Shown in pieces: positions 1 through 6,435 of a stretch of DNA of 8,211 nt. Source of the DNA: an uncultured Eubacteriales bacterium (lineage in GTDB: Bacteria; Bacillota; Clostridia; Christensenellales; Aristaeellaceae); assembly GCA_900553905.1 (NCBI GenBank), contig USFL01000053.1:1-8211 (forward strand), in the 5' to 3' direction. Positions within the stretch are counted from its first letter, which is position 1. Each line of letters starts with the position of its first letter. A program made the translations under genes and the position numbers. The notes beneath the pieces were generated by a model, which was not told where the DNA came from, did not search any database, and was given only the letters and a program-made list of their open reading frames with translations.

Positions 1-311
1 CTCCTGCCCGGCTGCGTCGGCCTGGAGGATCTGCTCCGCTGCCTCCAGCGGGAAGGGTACGAACTGAAACGGGGCAAGTATATCTCCGCCAGGGCTCCGG
101 GGCAGGAGCGGTTCATGAGGCCCTGGCCGCCCGGAGCACCGGCAGGCTCAGCCCCTCCCGCCAGCCCAATCAGCGCACCGGGAAGCCCAGCCTGCTCATT
201 GACATCTAGAACAACATCAAAACCCAGCAGAGCGCCGGCTACAAGCATTGGGCGACCATCGAGAACTTGAAGCGGGCGGCGGAAACGCTGAACTTCCTAA
301 CGGAGCGTGGT
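1..311 (+). pseudogene. Remnant of a conjugative relaxase (C-terminal part), frameshifted and truncated
   Basis: No intact reading frame exists here, but two frames join into a recognisable relaxase/mobilisation nuclease tail of the kind found in Tn1549-like conjugative elements of Clostridia. Frame 1 (1 to about 120) reads GYELKRGKYISARAPGQERF. Frame 3 (from about 120) continues with GRLSPSRQP, KPSLLIDI, a TAG stop at 207-209, then QQSAGYKHWATIENLKRAAE and LNFLTERG. From memory of the family, about ten residues (an LKTLGADYTE-like stretch) are missing at the frame change, so a deletion rather than a single base slip is likely. Similarity stops near 309-311, where the opposite-strand truncated gene begins. 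The 5' part lies outside the window. Such relaxases nick the transfer origin; this copy cannot be functional. The family is recognised by memory of conserved motifs, not by a search. Confidence 0.72.
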
Positions 312-548
312 TTCTTCAGCCGCCTTATAGATAGACAGCCATAGCATTCCACCAGTCGGGCAGACCCGCAGCGGGTTTTTCATCATAGAGCCAATATCCG
401 GGGTACGGGATACCATTTGCCGGTAAAGCTGCATGGAGCGCTGCTTCAACGCAGAAATATCCCATCCCAGCTCCTGCCTTGCCAGATACCGAAATGCAGC
501 AGGAGCGATGGCAGCCCACATCAGCCGTTCACAATAAGTATAGGTCAT
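297..548 (-). pseudogene. Truncated L-2-amino-thiazoline-4-carboxylic acid hydrolase-like protein (N-terminal 83 codons)
   Basis: The ATG at 548-546 is chosen because GGAGG (rc at 554-558) sits at good spacing, and the stop of the upstream methyltransferase is only 14 nt away. A longer frame upstream of it is just read-through of the neighbouring gene. The product starts MTYTYCERLM and contains SRTPDIGSMMKNPLR followed by GGMLWLSIYKA, a pattern typical of the N-terminal half of ATC-hydrolase-like proteins, which are usually around 200 residues or more. After KAA (about 318) the family pattern is lost and the frame runs into the relaxase remnant, ending at TAG 299-297. The conserved C-terminal half is therefore missing and the protein is probably inactive. 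It was the fourth gene of the methyltransferase operon. The family role (hydrolysis of a thiazoline carboxylate on the way to cysteine) is known for only a few members, so the substrate is uncertain. Confidence 0.66.
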
Positions 549-562
549 GACAAACCTCCGTC

Positions 563-1369
563 TTACTTCCGCCCCACCAGCATCCGGGACGCGCCTAGCA
601 TCATCATGGCCGCCCGCCGGCAAGAGCCGAAGGCCTCCGTGGCGGTGTCGATGAGGCGCACGTCCTCATATCCCATGTCCCGCAGCTTTTGCGCAAACGC
701 CTCCATATCCCCGTACAGGCGGGGCTTCATCTCGTCGTTCAAGGCGAACACGCCGCCCTTTTTCAGCACCCGCAGGGTCTCCAGCAGCAGCGCCTGCCTG
801 TCCGCCCCGGTGATGTTGTGGTAAACGTAGTTGCTGACCACGGCGTCGAAGCGCCCGTCCGGAAAGTCCAGTTTGTTGGCATCGCCGCGCTGGAAACGGC
901 AGCGCCCGGACACACCCTCGCTTTTTGCGTTTTTCGCGCACATGCGCTGGCTGTAATTGTAGGCTGGCGGCCAGGCGTCAATGCCCAGCACCCGCGCCTG
1001 TGGCCAGACAAGGGCGGCGCGGATGGACAGCGCGCCAGAGCCGCAGCCCACGTCCAAAATCTGTCCTTTGCCGTCGAAATCCAGATGGGAGAGAACCGTC
1101 TGATGGACTTGTTCCATGATGCCGCCGCTCCCAAAGGCAAATTGCCGCCGCATCCATGCAAACCAGCAAAGCGCCACAGCCAGCGCCAGGGCGGCCAGCG
1201 TGAACAACACACCCAGAACATTCCAATGGAACGCGGCGAAACACAGCGCGGCAAGTGCCGCCGCCAGTGCCAGCAGCCCGCCCATCAGTGAAAGCATGCT
1301 GACGGGCATCCAGTTTCCATACTGTTCGCCGTGCGTTCCTAGACGAATGGTTTTCCGCATCGCTTTCAT
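563..1369 (-). CDS. Membrane-anchored class I SAM-dependent methyltransferase
   Basis: This 268-residue protein has two hydrophobic segments at about residues 23-47 and 51-73, followed by a cytoplasmic Rossmann-fold methyltransferase domain. Visible SAM motifs are LDVGCGSG (105-112, glycine loop), the acidic residue D131 in GIDAW, GDAN (162-165) and FDAVVSNYVYHNI (174-186, post II). A C-terminal LLLETLRVLKKGGVF matches motif III of methyltransferase 11/25-type domains. The ATG at 1369-1367 overlaps the TGA of the upstream acetyltransferase gene (ATGA), which implies translational coupling. AAGGAG (rc 1378-1383) lies 8 nt upstream. A second in-frame ATG at codon 4 (MRKT) is a possible alternative. 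The acceptor substrate cannot be read from the sequence; the two spans suggest a lipid, membrane-bound or hydrophobic metabolite substrate (inference). The truncated ATC-hydrolase-like gene follows after 14 nt. Confidence 0.88.
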   Translation of the reverse strand: MKAMRKTIRLGTHGEQYGNWMPVSMLSLMGGLLALAAALAALCFAAFHWNVLGVLFTLAALALAVALCWFAWMRRQFAFGSGGIMEQVHQTVLSHLDFDGKGQILDVGCGSGALSIRAALVWPQARVLGIDAWPPAYNYSQRMCAKNAKSEGVSGRCRFQRGDANKLDFPDGRFDAVVSNYVYHNITGADRQALLLETLRVLKKGGVFALNDEMKPRLYGDMEAFAQKLRDMGYEDVRLIDTATEAFGSCRRAAMMMLGASRMLVGRK

Positions 1370-2004
1370 CGCTCTTTCTCCTTCGCGCGATATTCGTAAA
1401 CGATCGTTTTTTGCCCGGAGCCGTCCGCAAAGGGCCGCTCGGAAACTTTCGCAAACCCACGTTTCTCATAGAATTCCCAGGACGCGAGCGTGTTCGTCAT
1501 CAGGCGTACAGAGTCTGCGCCGTCCGCCCTTGCACGCTCCATGAACCGGGCGACCAACGCGGTCCCCAATCCCTTTCGAAAATCCCTCTTGGAGGAGAGC
1601 GCCACGAGTTCCAGATCGCAGTCCCGAAAATCGCGATTGTCTCTTTCACGCGCCTGCTGGAAAAAGGCTTCGAACTGCTTCTGAAACGCAGCGGACAACT
1701 TGTATCCCCGCAGATAGAACTTCAAGAACATTCTAACCCACGCCCCGTAGTGCCGCGTGGTATCGCAACGGCTCGCCAGCGCCTTGCTGAAACCCTTGCT
1801 GTATTTCCCACTGATAAATCCTACCACTTGCTGCTCGCGCGTAACGGCGACATAGGTGAAATTGCACTTTTCGACCAGAACCTGGCCATAATCGCGCAAA
1901 AATGCCCGGTCGTTCGCGTCGATGGGGCAGGAGAAGAATCCCTCGTAGAAGCATTCTCCGCAACCCATTGCGTCTTCTGGGCGATAAGGACGGATCGTAA
2001 ACAT
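1366..2004 (-). CDS. GNAT-family N-acetyltransferase
   Basis: The 212-residue product begins MFTIRPYRPEDAMGCGECF, the usual beta1-alpha1 start of GNAT proteins. It carries an acetyl-CoA binding region at 131-152 (LELVALSSKRDFRKGLGTAL), where RKGLGTAL is the pyrophosphate loop, although phenylalanine stands at the usual R/Q position. The C-terminal NTLASWEFYEKRGFAKV (171-187) is the typical beta5-alpha4 motif. It would transfer an acetyl group from acetyl-CoA to an amine; the substrate is unknown. The start at 2004-2002 is supported by AAGGAG (rc 2011-2016) at a 6-nt spacing. The gene lies 73 nt after the LCMT-type methyltransferase and overlaps the next methyltransferase by 4 nt, so the enzymes probably act in one pathway or on related substrates. 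The region around residues 75-125 is longer than in minimal GNATs and contains an aromatic-rich helix. Confidence 0.88.
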   Translation of the reverse strand: MFTIRPYRPEDAMGCGECFYEGFFSCPIDANDRAFLRDYGQVLVEKCNFTYVAVTREQQVVGFISGKYSKGFSKALASRCDTTRHYGAWVRMFLKFYLRGYKLSAAFQKQFEAFFQQARERDNRDFRDCDLELVALSSKRDFRKGLGTALVARFMERARADGADSVRLMTNTLASWEFYEKRGFAKVSERPFADGSGQKTIVYEYRAKEKER

Positions 2005-2034
2005 GGTTTACTCCTTTCATAGCAGATATTTCAT

Positions 2035-2050
2035 TTGCCCGGCGGGGCAA
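2035..2050 (-). other. Small intergenic hairpin between the LCMT-type and GNAT genes
   Basis: TTGCCC and GGGCAA form a perfect 6-bp stem around a 4-nt loop in the 73-nt gap between two co-directional genes. No T run follows on the minus strand, so it is not a convincing terminator. It could be an mRNA processing or stability element, or chance in GC-rich DNA. Confidence 0.35.
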
Positions 2051-2077
2051 TTCCATCGCCCCTGTACGCTTCTGAGC

Positions 2078-3004
2078 CTATACGGTTCCTCGAAAATCCA
2101 CCCGCACGATCTGCAAGCGCATCGGCCCGTCGGCGATCTTCGCCAGCAGCCGGTGTATGGGCCTGACCGCGGGATCATCCAATTTCTGATAGCCCAGCAT
2201 GTAGCCCCTGCTGGAAACGGAAAGGCGCGGCGACCATGCTTCCAGCTCTGCCTTTGTATTCTTTACGGAGAAATACGCGCCAACATTTTGGATGCCCGCC
2301 TGCTTCACCCATGTTTTCAACATCAGCTTCACGGCGGCCTTGCCCGCGGCGTCAAACACCAGACGTCCGCATGGAAAGCGCTCCGCCATAGCGACGATCA
2401 TCCTGCGTACCTGGTCGGTTGGGAAATAGTAAAACACTCCGGCGGCAAACAGCACCGCGCCGTCCGACGGGCGGGCGTCGATGGTGTCCGTCCATTTGAG
2501 GTCGCGCAGGTCCAGCGCCAGATTCTGCTCCCGTCCTCCGGCGGGAAGCAGGCGATTTCGCAGCGCGATCACATCCGGCAGGTCGATGTTGTATATGCGA
2601 CACATGCCATTGTCGCAGGCGCGCCCGGTGTCATCCAGGCCACAACCCAGATTGATCACCGCCGCGCGGGGATGCTCTTTCAGATAGTCGCGCACCTCCC
2701 AGGCGATGTCGCTTTGCCGCATTGCCGTCTCGAGCGCGCCAAACACCTGCACAACGCTGTCTGACCGCTTCTCCAGCTCGGAAAAGTCATAATCGATCTT
2801 CTCCATCAACCTTGCCGCCGACGCATCTGCAAACAGCGTGGGAAAACGCTTCGAGCACAACCAACGCCCATACAGGGGAATGACCATCGTCTCCTGCACG
2901 GTATTCCTTTCGATCCTGTACTTTTCCACAAATGCACGCTCCTCAAAAGTGAGGCCTGTCGTAAGGCAGTTCTTCTGACGCCTGTCTTTTGATGCCGTCA
3001 CCAC
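2078..3004 (-). CDS. Leucine carboxyl methyltransferase (LCMT/TcmP-like) family SAM-dependent methyltransferase
   Basis: The longest frame, from GTG 3004-3002, gives 308 residues. The family pattern is clear: QETMVIPLYGRW (38-49), KIDYDF (69-74), AAVINLGCGLDDTGR (114-128, SAM loop), IDLPDV (140-145), then LFAAGVFYYFP (185-195). This matches PF04072-type O-methyltransferases, which often methylate carboxyl groups or small secondary metabolites; the substrate here is unknown. The start is uncertain. The GTG at 3004 has no ribosome binding site. The GTG at 2929-2927 has GAGGAG 9 nt upstream, and the GTG at 2899-2897 has AAAGGA 5 nt upstream and would start just before QETM, where related proteins begin. 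The gene is first in an operon with the GNAT and the second methyltransferase and has a near-consensus promoter directly upstream. Confidence 0.87.
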   Translation of the reverse strand: MVTASKDRRQKNCLTTGLTFEERAFVEKYRIERNTVQETMVIPLYGRWLCSKRFPTLFADASAARLMEKIDYDFSELEKRSDSVVQVFGALETAMRQSDIAWEVRDYLKEHPRAAVINLGCGLDDTGRACDNGMCRIYNIDLPDVIALRNRLLPAGGREQNLALDLRDLKWTDTIDARPSDGAVLFAAGVFYYFPTDQVRRMIVAMAERFPCGRLVFDAAGKAAVKLMLKTWVKQAGIQNVGAYFSVKNTKAELEAWSPRLSVSSRGYMLGYQKLDDPAVRPIHRLLAKIADGPMRLQIVRVDFRGTV

Positions 3005-3011
3005 ACATTTA

Positions 3012-3027
3012 GTTAGTTTATACTAAC
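3012..3027. promoter_or_regulatory. Operator-like palindrome just downstream of the LCMT operon start site
   Basis: GTTAGT-TTAT-ACTAAC is a perfect 6-bp-arm dyad. It covers about +1 to +16 of the transcript predicted from the TTGACG-17-TATAAT promoter, a standard place for a TetR- or MarR-type repressor. The regulator is not in the window. The same TTAG-N6-CTAA core occurs upstream of the ATPase operon (7445-7458). Confidence 0.5.
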
Positions 3028-3034
3028 AGCATTG

Positions 3035-3063
3035 ATTATATCATTTTCATTGCCGTCCGTCAA
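3035..3063 (-). promoter_or_regulatory. Sigma-A promoter of the methyltransferase operon
   Basis: On the minus strand, TTGACG (rc 3058-3063) and TATAAT (rc 3035-3040) are separated by exactly 17 bp, and a TGA just before the -10 gives an extended -10. Transcription should start near 3028, leaving a leader of about 23 nt to the most upstream GTG. This is the best promoter match in the window. Confidence 0.8.
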
Positions 3064-3069
3064 TGAAAA
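3044..3069. repeat. Inverted repeat overlapping the -35 of the methyltransferase operon
   Basis: TTTTCATTG (3044-3052) and CAATGAAAA (3061-3069) are perfect 9-bp arms around an 8-bp spacer. A third related copy, CAATGAAGA, follows at 3072-3080. The right arm overlaps the -35 hexamer, so a protein bound here would be expected to affect RNA polymerase. It may be a second operator; no binding protein can be named. Confidence 0.45.
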
Positions 3070-3089
3070 ACCAATGAAGAATATGATAC

Positions 3090-3115
3090 AAAAGGCGAGC
3101 TAGCTTTGCCCTTTT
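3090..3115. terminator. Weak bidirectional hairpin between the two operons
   Basis: AAAAGGC and GCCCTTTT can pair with one bulged C around an AGCTAGCT-containing loop. A T-rich 3' side is present on both strands. It lies after the main terminator of the ATPase operon and upstream of the methyltransferase promoter, so it could act as a back-up insulator. Evidence is weak. Confidence 0.25.
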
Positions 3116-3140
3116 CCGGGAGAAGGCCAATCACAAACGC

Positions 3141-3156
3141 CGCCGCACTTGCGGCG
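3141..3156 (-). terminator. Secondary hairpin after the ATPase-operon terminator
   Basis: CGCCGC-ACTT-GCGGCG forms a 6-bp GC stem about 20 nt beyond the main terminator. Only GCGTTTGTG follows on the minus strand, so it is at best an auxiliary terminator. Confidence 0.3.
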
Positions 3157-3166
3157 AAAACGGCGC

Positions 3167-3198
3167 AAAAAAAGAGGGGGACGGCCACGACCGTCCCC
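3167..3198 (-). terminator. Rho-independent terminator of the ATPase operon
   Basis: On the minus strand an 8-bp GGGGACGG/CCGTCCCC stem with a 6-nt loop is followed by CTC and a run of seven T. It begins 18 nt after the stop codon of the 93-residue gene and marks the end of the five-gene operon. Confidence 0.92.
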
Positions 3199-3216
3199 TT
3201 TCCATGTTGAGGCGCA

Positions 3217-3498
3217 TTACTCGGCGGCAGGCTCTGTCTCGGCCTCGACGATAACGCTTTTTTCCTGCATCTCCTTTTCAGCGATGAGGTCTTCGATGTT
3301 CTCCTTGGCGCGCATCAGGTCTTCAACGGACATGGTATCAAAGCCCGCGGAAGGGGTCTTGACATTGATGCCATGGCGGCGCAGGAAAGCGTCGACCTTT
3401 TCCTCGTTGGCCTTGTAGAGGCAGAAGCCCAGCGCGCTTGCGCCGACACCGATGGCGATTCCCTTGACGAGAGGGCAGTTGGTAAAGCAGTTGAACAT
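3217..3498 (-). CDS. Small single-span membrane protein at the end of the P1B-ATPase operon
   Basis: This 93-residue protein has one hydrophobic segment (about 10-28, LVKGIAIGVGASALGFCLYK) preceded by two cysteines (C4, C8). It continues with a charged helix (about 57-80, SVEDLMRAKENIEDLIAEKE) and an acidic tail ending EAETEPAAE. The ATG at 3498-3496 has AAGGAGG 8 nt upstream, and the gene follows the HMA-membrane gene by 36 nt. Layout and position recall small proteins found next to P1B ATPases, such as DUF6110 proteins in Clostridia and DUF1490/PacL proteins in mycobacteria, which act as scaffolds for metal efflux pumps. Unlike PacL, the tail has no His-rich metal site. The family assignment is by analogy, and a role as a partner or scaffold of the ATPase is inference. 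It is certainly part of the operon, because the terminator follows directly. Confidence 0.82.
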   Translation of the reverse strand: MFNCFTNCPLVKGIAIGVGASALGFCLYKANEEKVDAFLRRHGINVKTPSAGFDTMSVEDLMRAKENIEDLIAEKEMQEKSVIVEAETEPAAE

Positions 3499-3534
3499 GG
3501 TAATTTCCTCCTTACAAATAGTTCGTTCTGTTGG

Positions 3535-4251
3535 TCACGCGCGGAACCTGAGGGCGCGGGGCAGCATCATTTCCGCGCCGCGCTGCAAAAGGCTGGCGGC
3601 AAAGGCCTTGCCGTCCCCTCCGCCGCGCAAGGGGGTCAGCGTCGTCTTCTCCACGCCATTGTGCACGAGATAGACCTGCTCGCGCGGGGCGTGGGGGATG
3701 AGGTGGCGGCCAAAGGTCAGCACCCAGGCGACGAGGCTGGCGCGCACGCCGTTCTCTTTGCCGATGGCGTTGATGAGGTAGACGACGGACATCACTTCCG
3801 GGTCGAAGCTGCCGCGCAGGTGCAGTTCGGCATAGCCGTGCTCTGTGACGGCGGCCAATGTCGCCCCTGCGGACAGCCAGCGGCTGAAGCGCGTCAGTGG
3901 CGAAGCGGCTAGCGTCAGGGCCCCATCCGCGGCGATGCAGCCAAGCGCCAGCGCTCCGCTGGGCGGCAGGCGAAAACCCGGCTCTTCCGAGCGCTTTATG
4001 TGCAGAAGCGCCGCGCCCGTTTTGCGCGCGTAGACCGCTGCCAGGCGCGCGATGAGCGTTTCCACGTCCACCGCATGCTCGTCAAACAGGCATAACAGCG
4101 TGCCGACGCGTTCATTGAAGCGGCATTCGCGCACACCGGGCAGGGCCGTGGCCGCCTTTGAGCAGTCCACGGGCTTTTCGAGCCGCACGCGCAAGCGGCC
4201 CGGCAAGGCGCAAAGCACCTCCAGATGCAGCGCGCCGCGCTCGTTTTTCAC
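3535..4251 (-). CDS. HMA-like (HMA_2) and membrane-segment protein, ATPase-operon partner
   Basis: The 238-residue product starts at GTG 4251-4249, which overlaps the ATPase stop codon (GTGA); AGGAGG lies 8 nt upstream inside the ATPase gene, so translation is probably coupled. Residues 8-72 form a cysteine-poor HMA-like ferredoxin fold with the arginine motif LPGRLRV (16-22) where CxxC is expected, followed by LPGVRECRFNERVGTLLCLFD. Residues 98-187 are partly hydrophobic (GALALGCIAADGALTLAAS, then DPEVMSVVYLINAIGKENG and SLVAWVLTFGRHL). Their order resembles the N-terminal membrane region of the ATPase encoded next door, so it may be a shortened relative lacking the catalytic core. No catalytic motif is visible. 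It could bind the ATPase, or help build a membrane-bound metal compartment (inference). No enzyme function is assigned. Confidence 0.82.
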   Translation of the reverse strand: MKNERGALHLEVLCALPGRLRVRLEKPVDCSKAATALPGVRECRFNERVGTLLCLFDEHAVDVETLIARLAAVYARKTGAALLHIKRSEEPGFRLPPSGALALGCIAADGALTLAASPLTRFSRWLSAGATLAAVTEHGYAELHLRGSFDPEVMSVVYLINAIGKENGVRASLVAWVLTFGRHLIPHAPREQVYLVHNGVEKTTLTPLRGGGDGKAFAASLLQRGAEMMLPRALRFRA

Positions 4252-6434
4252 AGCATTTCCCTCCTCTCTGTCGGTGGGAAGAACATCAGCCGAAGCGAGT
4301 TGGCCACCACGAGGATGGTGGACATGTTGTGCAGCAGGGCGCTCATCATCACAGAGATGCCGCTGGCAGCGCCGAGGATGAGGCCGACGGAATTGACGCC
4401 CACCACCAGCGCGAAGTTTTCGCGCACGATGCGCATGGTGGCGCGGGAAAGGCGGCGCAATTCGGGGATCATCATCGGGTCATCGCGACCGATGACCACG
4501 TCGCTGGTCTCGATGGCGATATCCGTGGACTTGCTGCCCAGGGAAACGCCGACGTCGGCATAGGCCAATGCCGGGGCGTCGTTGATGCCGTCGCCAACCA
4601 TCACCACGCCGTTGCCCTGCGTCTGCAGCTTGAGCACTGCCTCGGCTTTCTGCTCGGGAAGGAGCTGGGCCTGATAGCCGTCCGCGCCTACCAGCTCGGC
4701 CACAGCGCGCGCCTGCGGCTCCATATCGCCGGTAAGCAGTTCGATATCTCCCACGCCGTCGTAGCGCAGGCTGTTGATGGCACGGCGCACGTTCTCGCGC
4801 GGCCTGTCCATGGCGTAGAGCGCCGCGATGATGCGCTTGTCCACGCCCACATAGGTCGCAATGGCGCCCTCTATGGGCTTGATGGCTTCTTCCGCGCGCA
4901 CGCCGTTTTCCGCCATGTAGCGCAGGTTGCCCACGCGCACCACGCGGCCGTCCACTTCCGTGCTGCTGCCGCGCGAGACTTCGGTGACGGTCTCGCCATG
5001 GGCGGGGATCTCCGCGCCCAGCTTGCGGCCATAGGCGAGGATGGCGCTCGCCAGCGGGTGCGCGCTGGTCTCCTCGGCGGCCATGGCCAGCGAGAGCGCC
5101 GCGCGCTCGTCCATATCGTGCGCGTACATGCGCATGGAGACCACCTGCGGCCTGCCCTCGGTGATGGTGCCGGTCTTGTCGAGCAGCACGGTGTTGGCGT
5201 TGCTCATCTGCTCGATGTAAGCGCCGCCCTTGATGAGCACGCCCTTGCGCACCGCCGTGTTGATGGCGGCGGAAAATGCCGTGGCGGTGGAGAGCTTGAT
5301 GCCGCAGGAATAGTCGATGACCAGCATTTTCAGCGCTTTTTGCGGGTTGCGCGTCACCAGCCACACCGTGAGGCACAGCAGGAAATTGAGCGGCACAAGG
5401 TAGTTGGAAAAGCGGTCGGCATAGCGCTGGATGGGCGCTTTTTTCAGTTCGCTCGCCTCCACCATGCCGACGATGCGGGAGACCACGGTCTGGTCGCCCA
5501 CCTTGGCCACACGGATGCGCAGGTTGCCGCTCTTGACCACCGTGCCCGCGAAGACCTCGTCGCCCGCGGTCTTTTCCGCCGGCTCAAATTCGCCGGTAAT
5601 GGCGCTCTGGTCAATGACCGCCGCGCCGGAGATGATCGCGCCGTCTATGGCCAGCTTTTCGCCGGTGTGTGCCTCCACCTCGTCGCCCGGCCGGATCCTG
5701 TCGATGGGGCAGCGCTCCACGCGGCCGTCGGGCAGCACTTTCCAGGCGTTCTCATCCTCCACGGAGAGCATCTTCTTGATGGAAGAGCGCGTGCGCTCGA
5801 TGGTGTAAGAAGTCATCAGCTCGGCAAGGTCGGAAAGCGCGAGGATCATCAGCGCCGAGTTGGCGTTGCCGAGCAGCAGGCTGGCTACGATGGAGGTCAC
5901 CGTGAGAAAGTCGGCGTTGGGCCGCAATTCCCGGCGCAGCCCGCGCGCGGCGCCCTTTGCCATCGGCCAGGAAAGCCCCAGGCTGATCAGCGCCTGCACG
6001 CTGGTGAACTTGCCAAGCCGCCCCGACCACGGCGCGCCGCGCAGCGCCGTATTGCCCAACAGCAGCGCTCCTGCGTTGACCGCCAAGCGGCGGGCGAGCT
6101 GGCGGGTGGACATGCCCGCCTCCGCGTCCTCGCTCGTGGAAGCGCCGTGGCGGGCGCGCATGGCGTCCATGGCAAAGCGGGCGAGTGCCATTTCCGCGTG
6201 TTCCTGCGCGGCCTGGGCGTCCAGGCGCTCCGGGTCGTATTCAAGGAGCACGCTTTCGACGGCTGTGTTGACCCGCACGCGGCGCATGCCTCCAAAGCGC
6301 GCCAGCGCCTCCGCCAGCGCCCTTCCGTTATCCGGCAGGAAGCGCAGCCCTGTCGCGGTCAGGCGCAACCGGCCCGGCAGGCTGTGGCACACCCTGGCCT
6401 TCATCCAATTCTGATTCGATTCCCGTTTCAACAT
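4248..6434 (-). CDS. P1B-type heavy-metal-transporting ATPase with arginine-rich N-terminus (P1B-6/FezB-like)
   Basis: All core P-type ATPase motifs are present in 728 residues: TGE (280-282, actuator), DKTGT (419-423, phosphorylated D419), the P1B hallmark HP (459-460), TGD (568-570) and GDGINDAP (614-621). About eight membrane spans are visible, including 144-166, 177-210, 345-361, 366-392 and 674-717. The N-terminal HMA-like domain (14-68) has LPGRLRL (19-25) in place of CxxC. The TM6 metal site reads DYSCGIKLSTATA (374-386): the usual CPC is YSC, and the proline of the following ATP motif is also gone. TM8 has LHNMSTILVVANSLRL (701-716), similar to CtpC-type pumps. The ATG at 6434 follows the previous stop by 1 nt. 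It uses ATP to move a transition metal across a membrane. By motif, and from memory of P1B-6/ferrosome ATPases, iron is the best guess; Mn or Zn is possible. Confidence 0.95.
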   Translation of the reverse strand: MLKRESNQNWMKARVCHSLPGRLRLTATGLRFLPDNGRALAEALARFGGMRRVRVNTAVESVLLEYDPERLDAQAAQEHAEMALARFAMDAMRARHGASTSEDAEAGMSTRQLARRLAVNAGALLLGNTALRGAPWSGRLGKFTSVQALISLGLSWPMAKGAARGLRRELRPNADFLTVTSIVASLLLGNANSALMILALSDLAELMTSYTIERTRSSIKKMLSVEDENAWKVLPDGRVERCPIDRIRPGDEVEAHTGEKLAIDGAIISGAAVIDQSAITGEFEPAEKTAGDEVFAGTVVKSGNLRIRVAKVGDQTVVSRIVGMVEASELKKAPIQRYADRFSNYLVPLNFLLCLTVWLVTRNPQKALKMLVIDYSCGIKLSTATAFSAAINTAVRKGVLIKGGAYIEQMSNANTVLLDKTGTITEGRPQVVSMRMYAHDMDERAALSLAMAAEETSAHPLASAILAYGRKLGAEIPAHGETVTEVSRGSSTEVDGRVVRVGNLRYMAENGVRAEEAIKPIEGAIATYVGVDKRIIAALYAMDRPRENVRRAINSLRYDGVGDIELLTGDMEPQARAVAELVGADGYQAQLLPEQKAEAVLKLQTQGNGVVMVGDGINDAPALAYADVGVSLGSKSTDIAIETSDVVIGRDDPMMIPELRRLSRATMRIVRENFALVVGVNSVGLILGAASGISVMMSALLHNMSTILVVANSLRLMFFPPTERREML

Positions 6435-6435
6435 A

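Noticed and set aside
689..1291. 200-codon plus-strand open frame over the methyltransferase gene
   Set aside because: It is antisense to a gene with clear SAM motifs and is rich in Q, R, H and P, typical of a shadow frame.
1411..2022. 203-codon plus-strand open frame over the acetyltransferase gene
   Set aside because: The minus strand encodes a GNAT protein with a ribosome binding site and coupled neighbours; the plus frame has no motif.
4248..6434. Assignment of the ATPase as a standard copper, zinc or cadmium exporter
   Set aside because: It lacks CPC/SPC in TM6, lacks CxxC in the HMA domain, and has an HNMST-type TM8 unlike CopA or ZntA.
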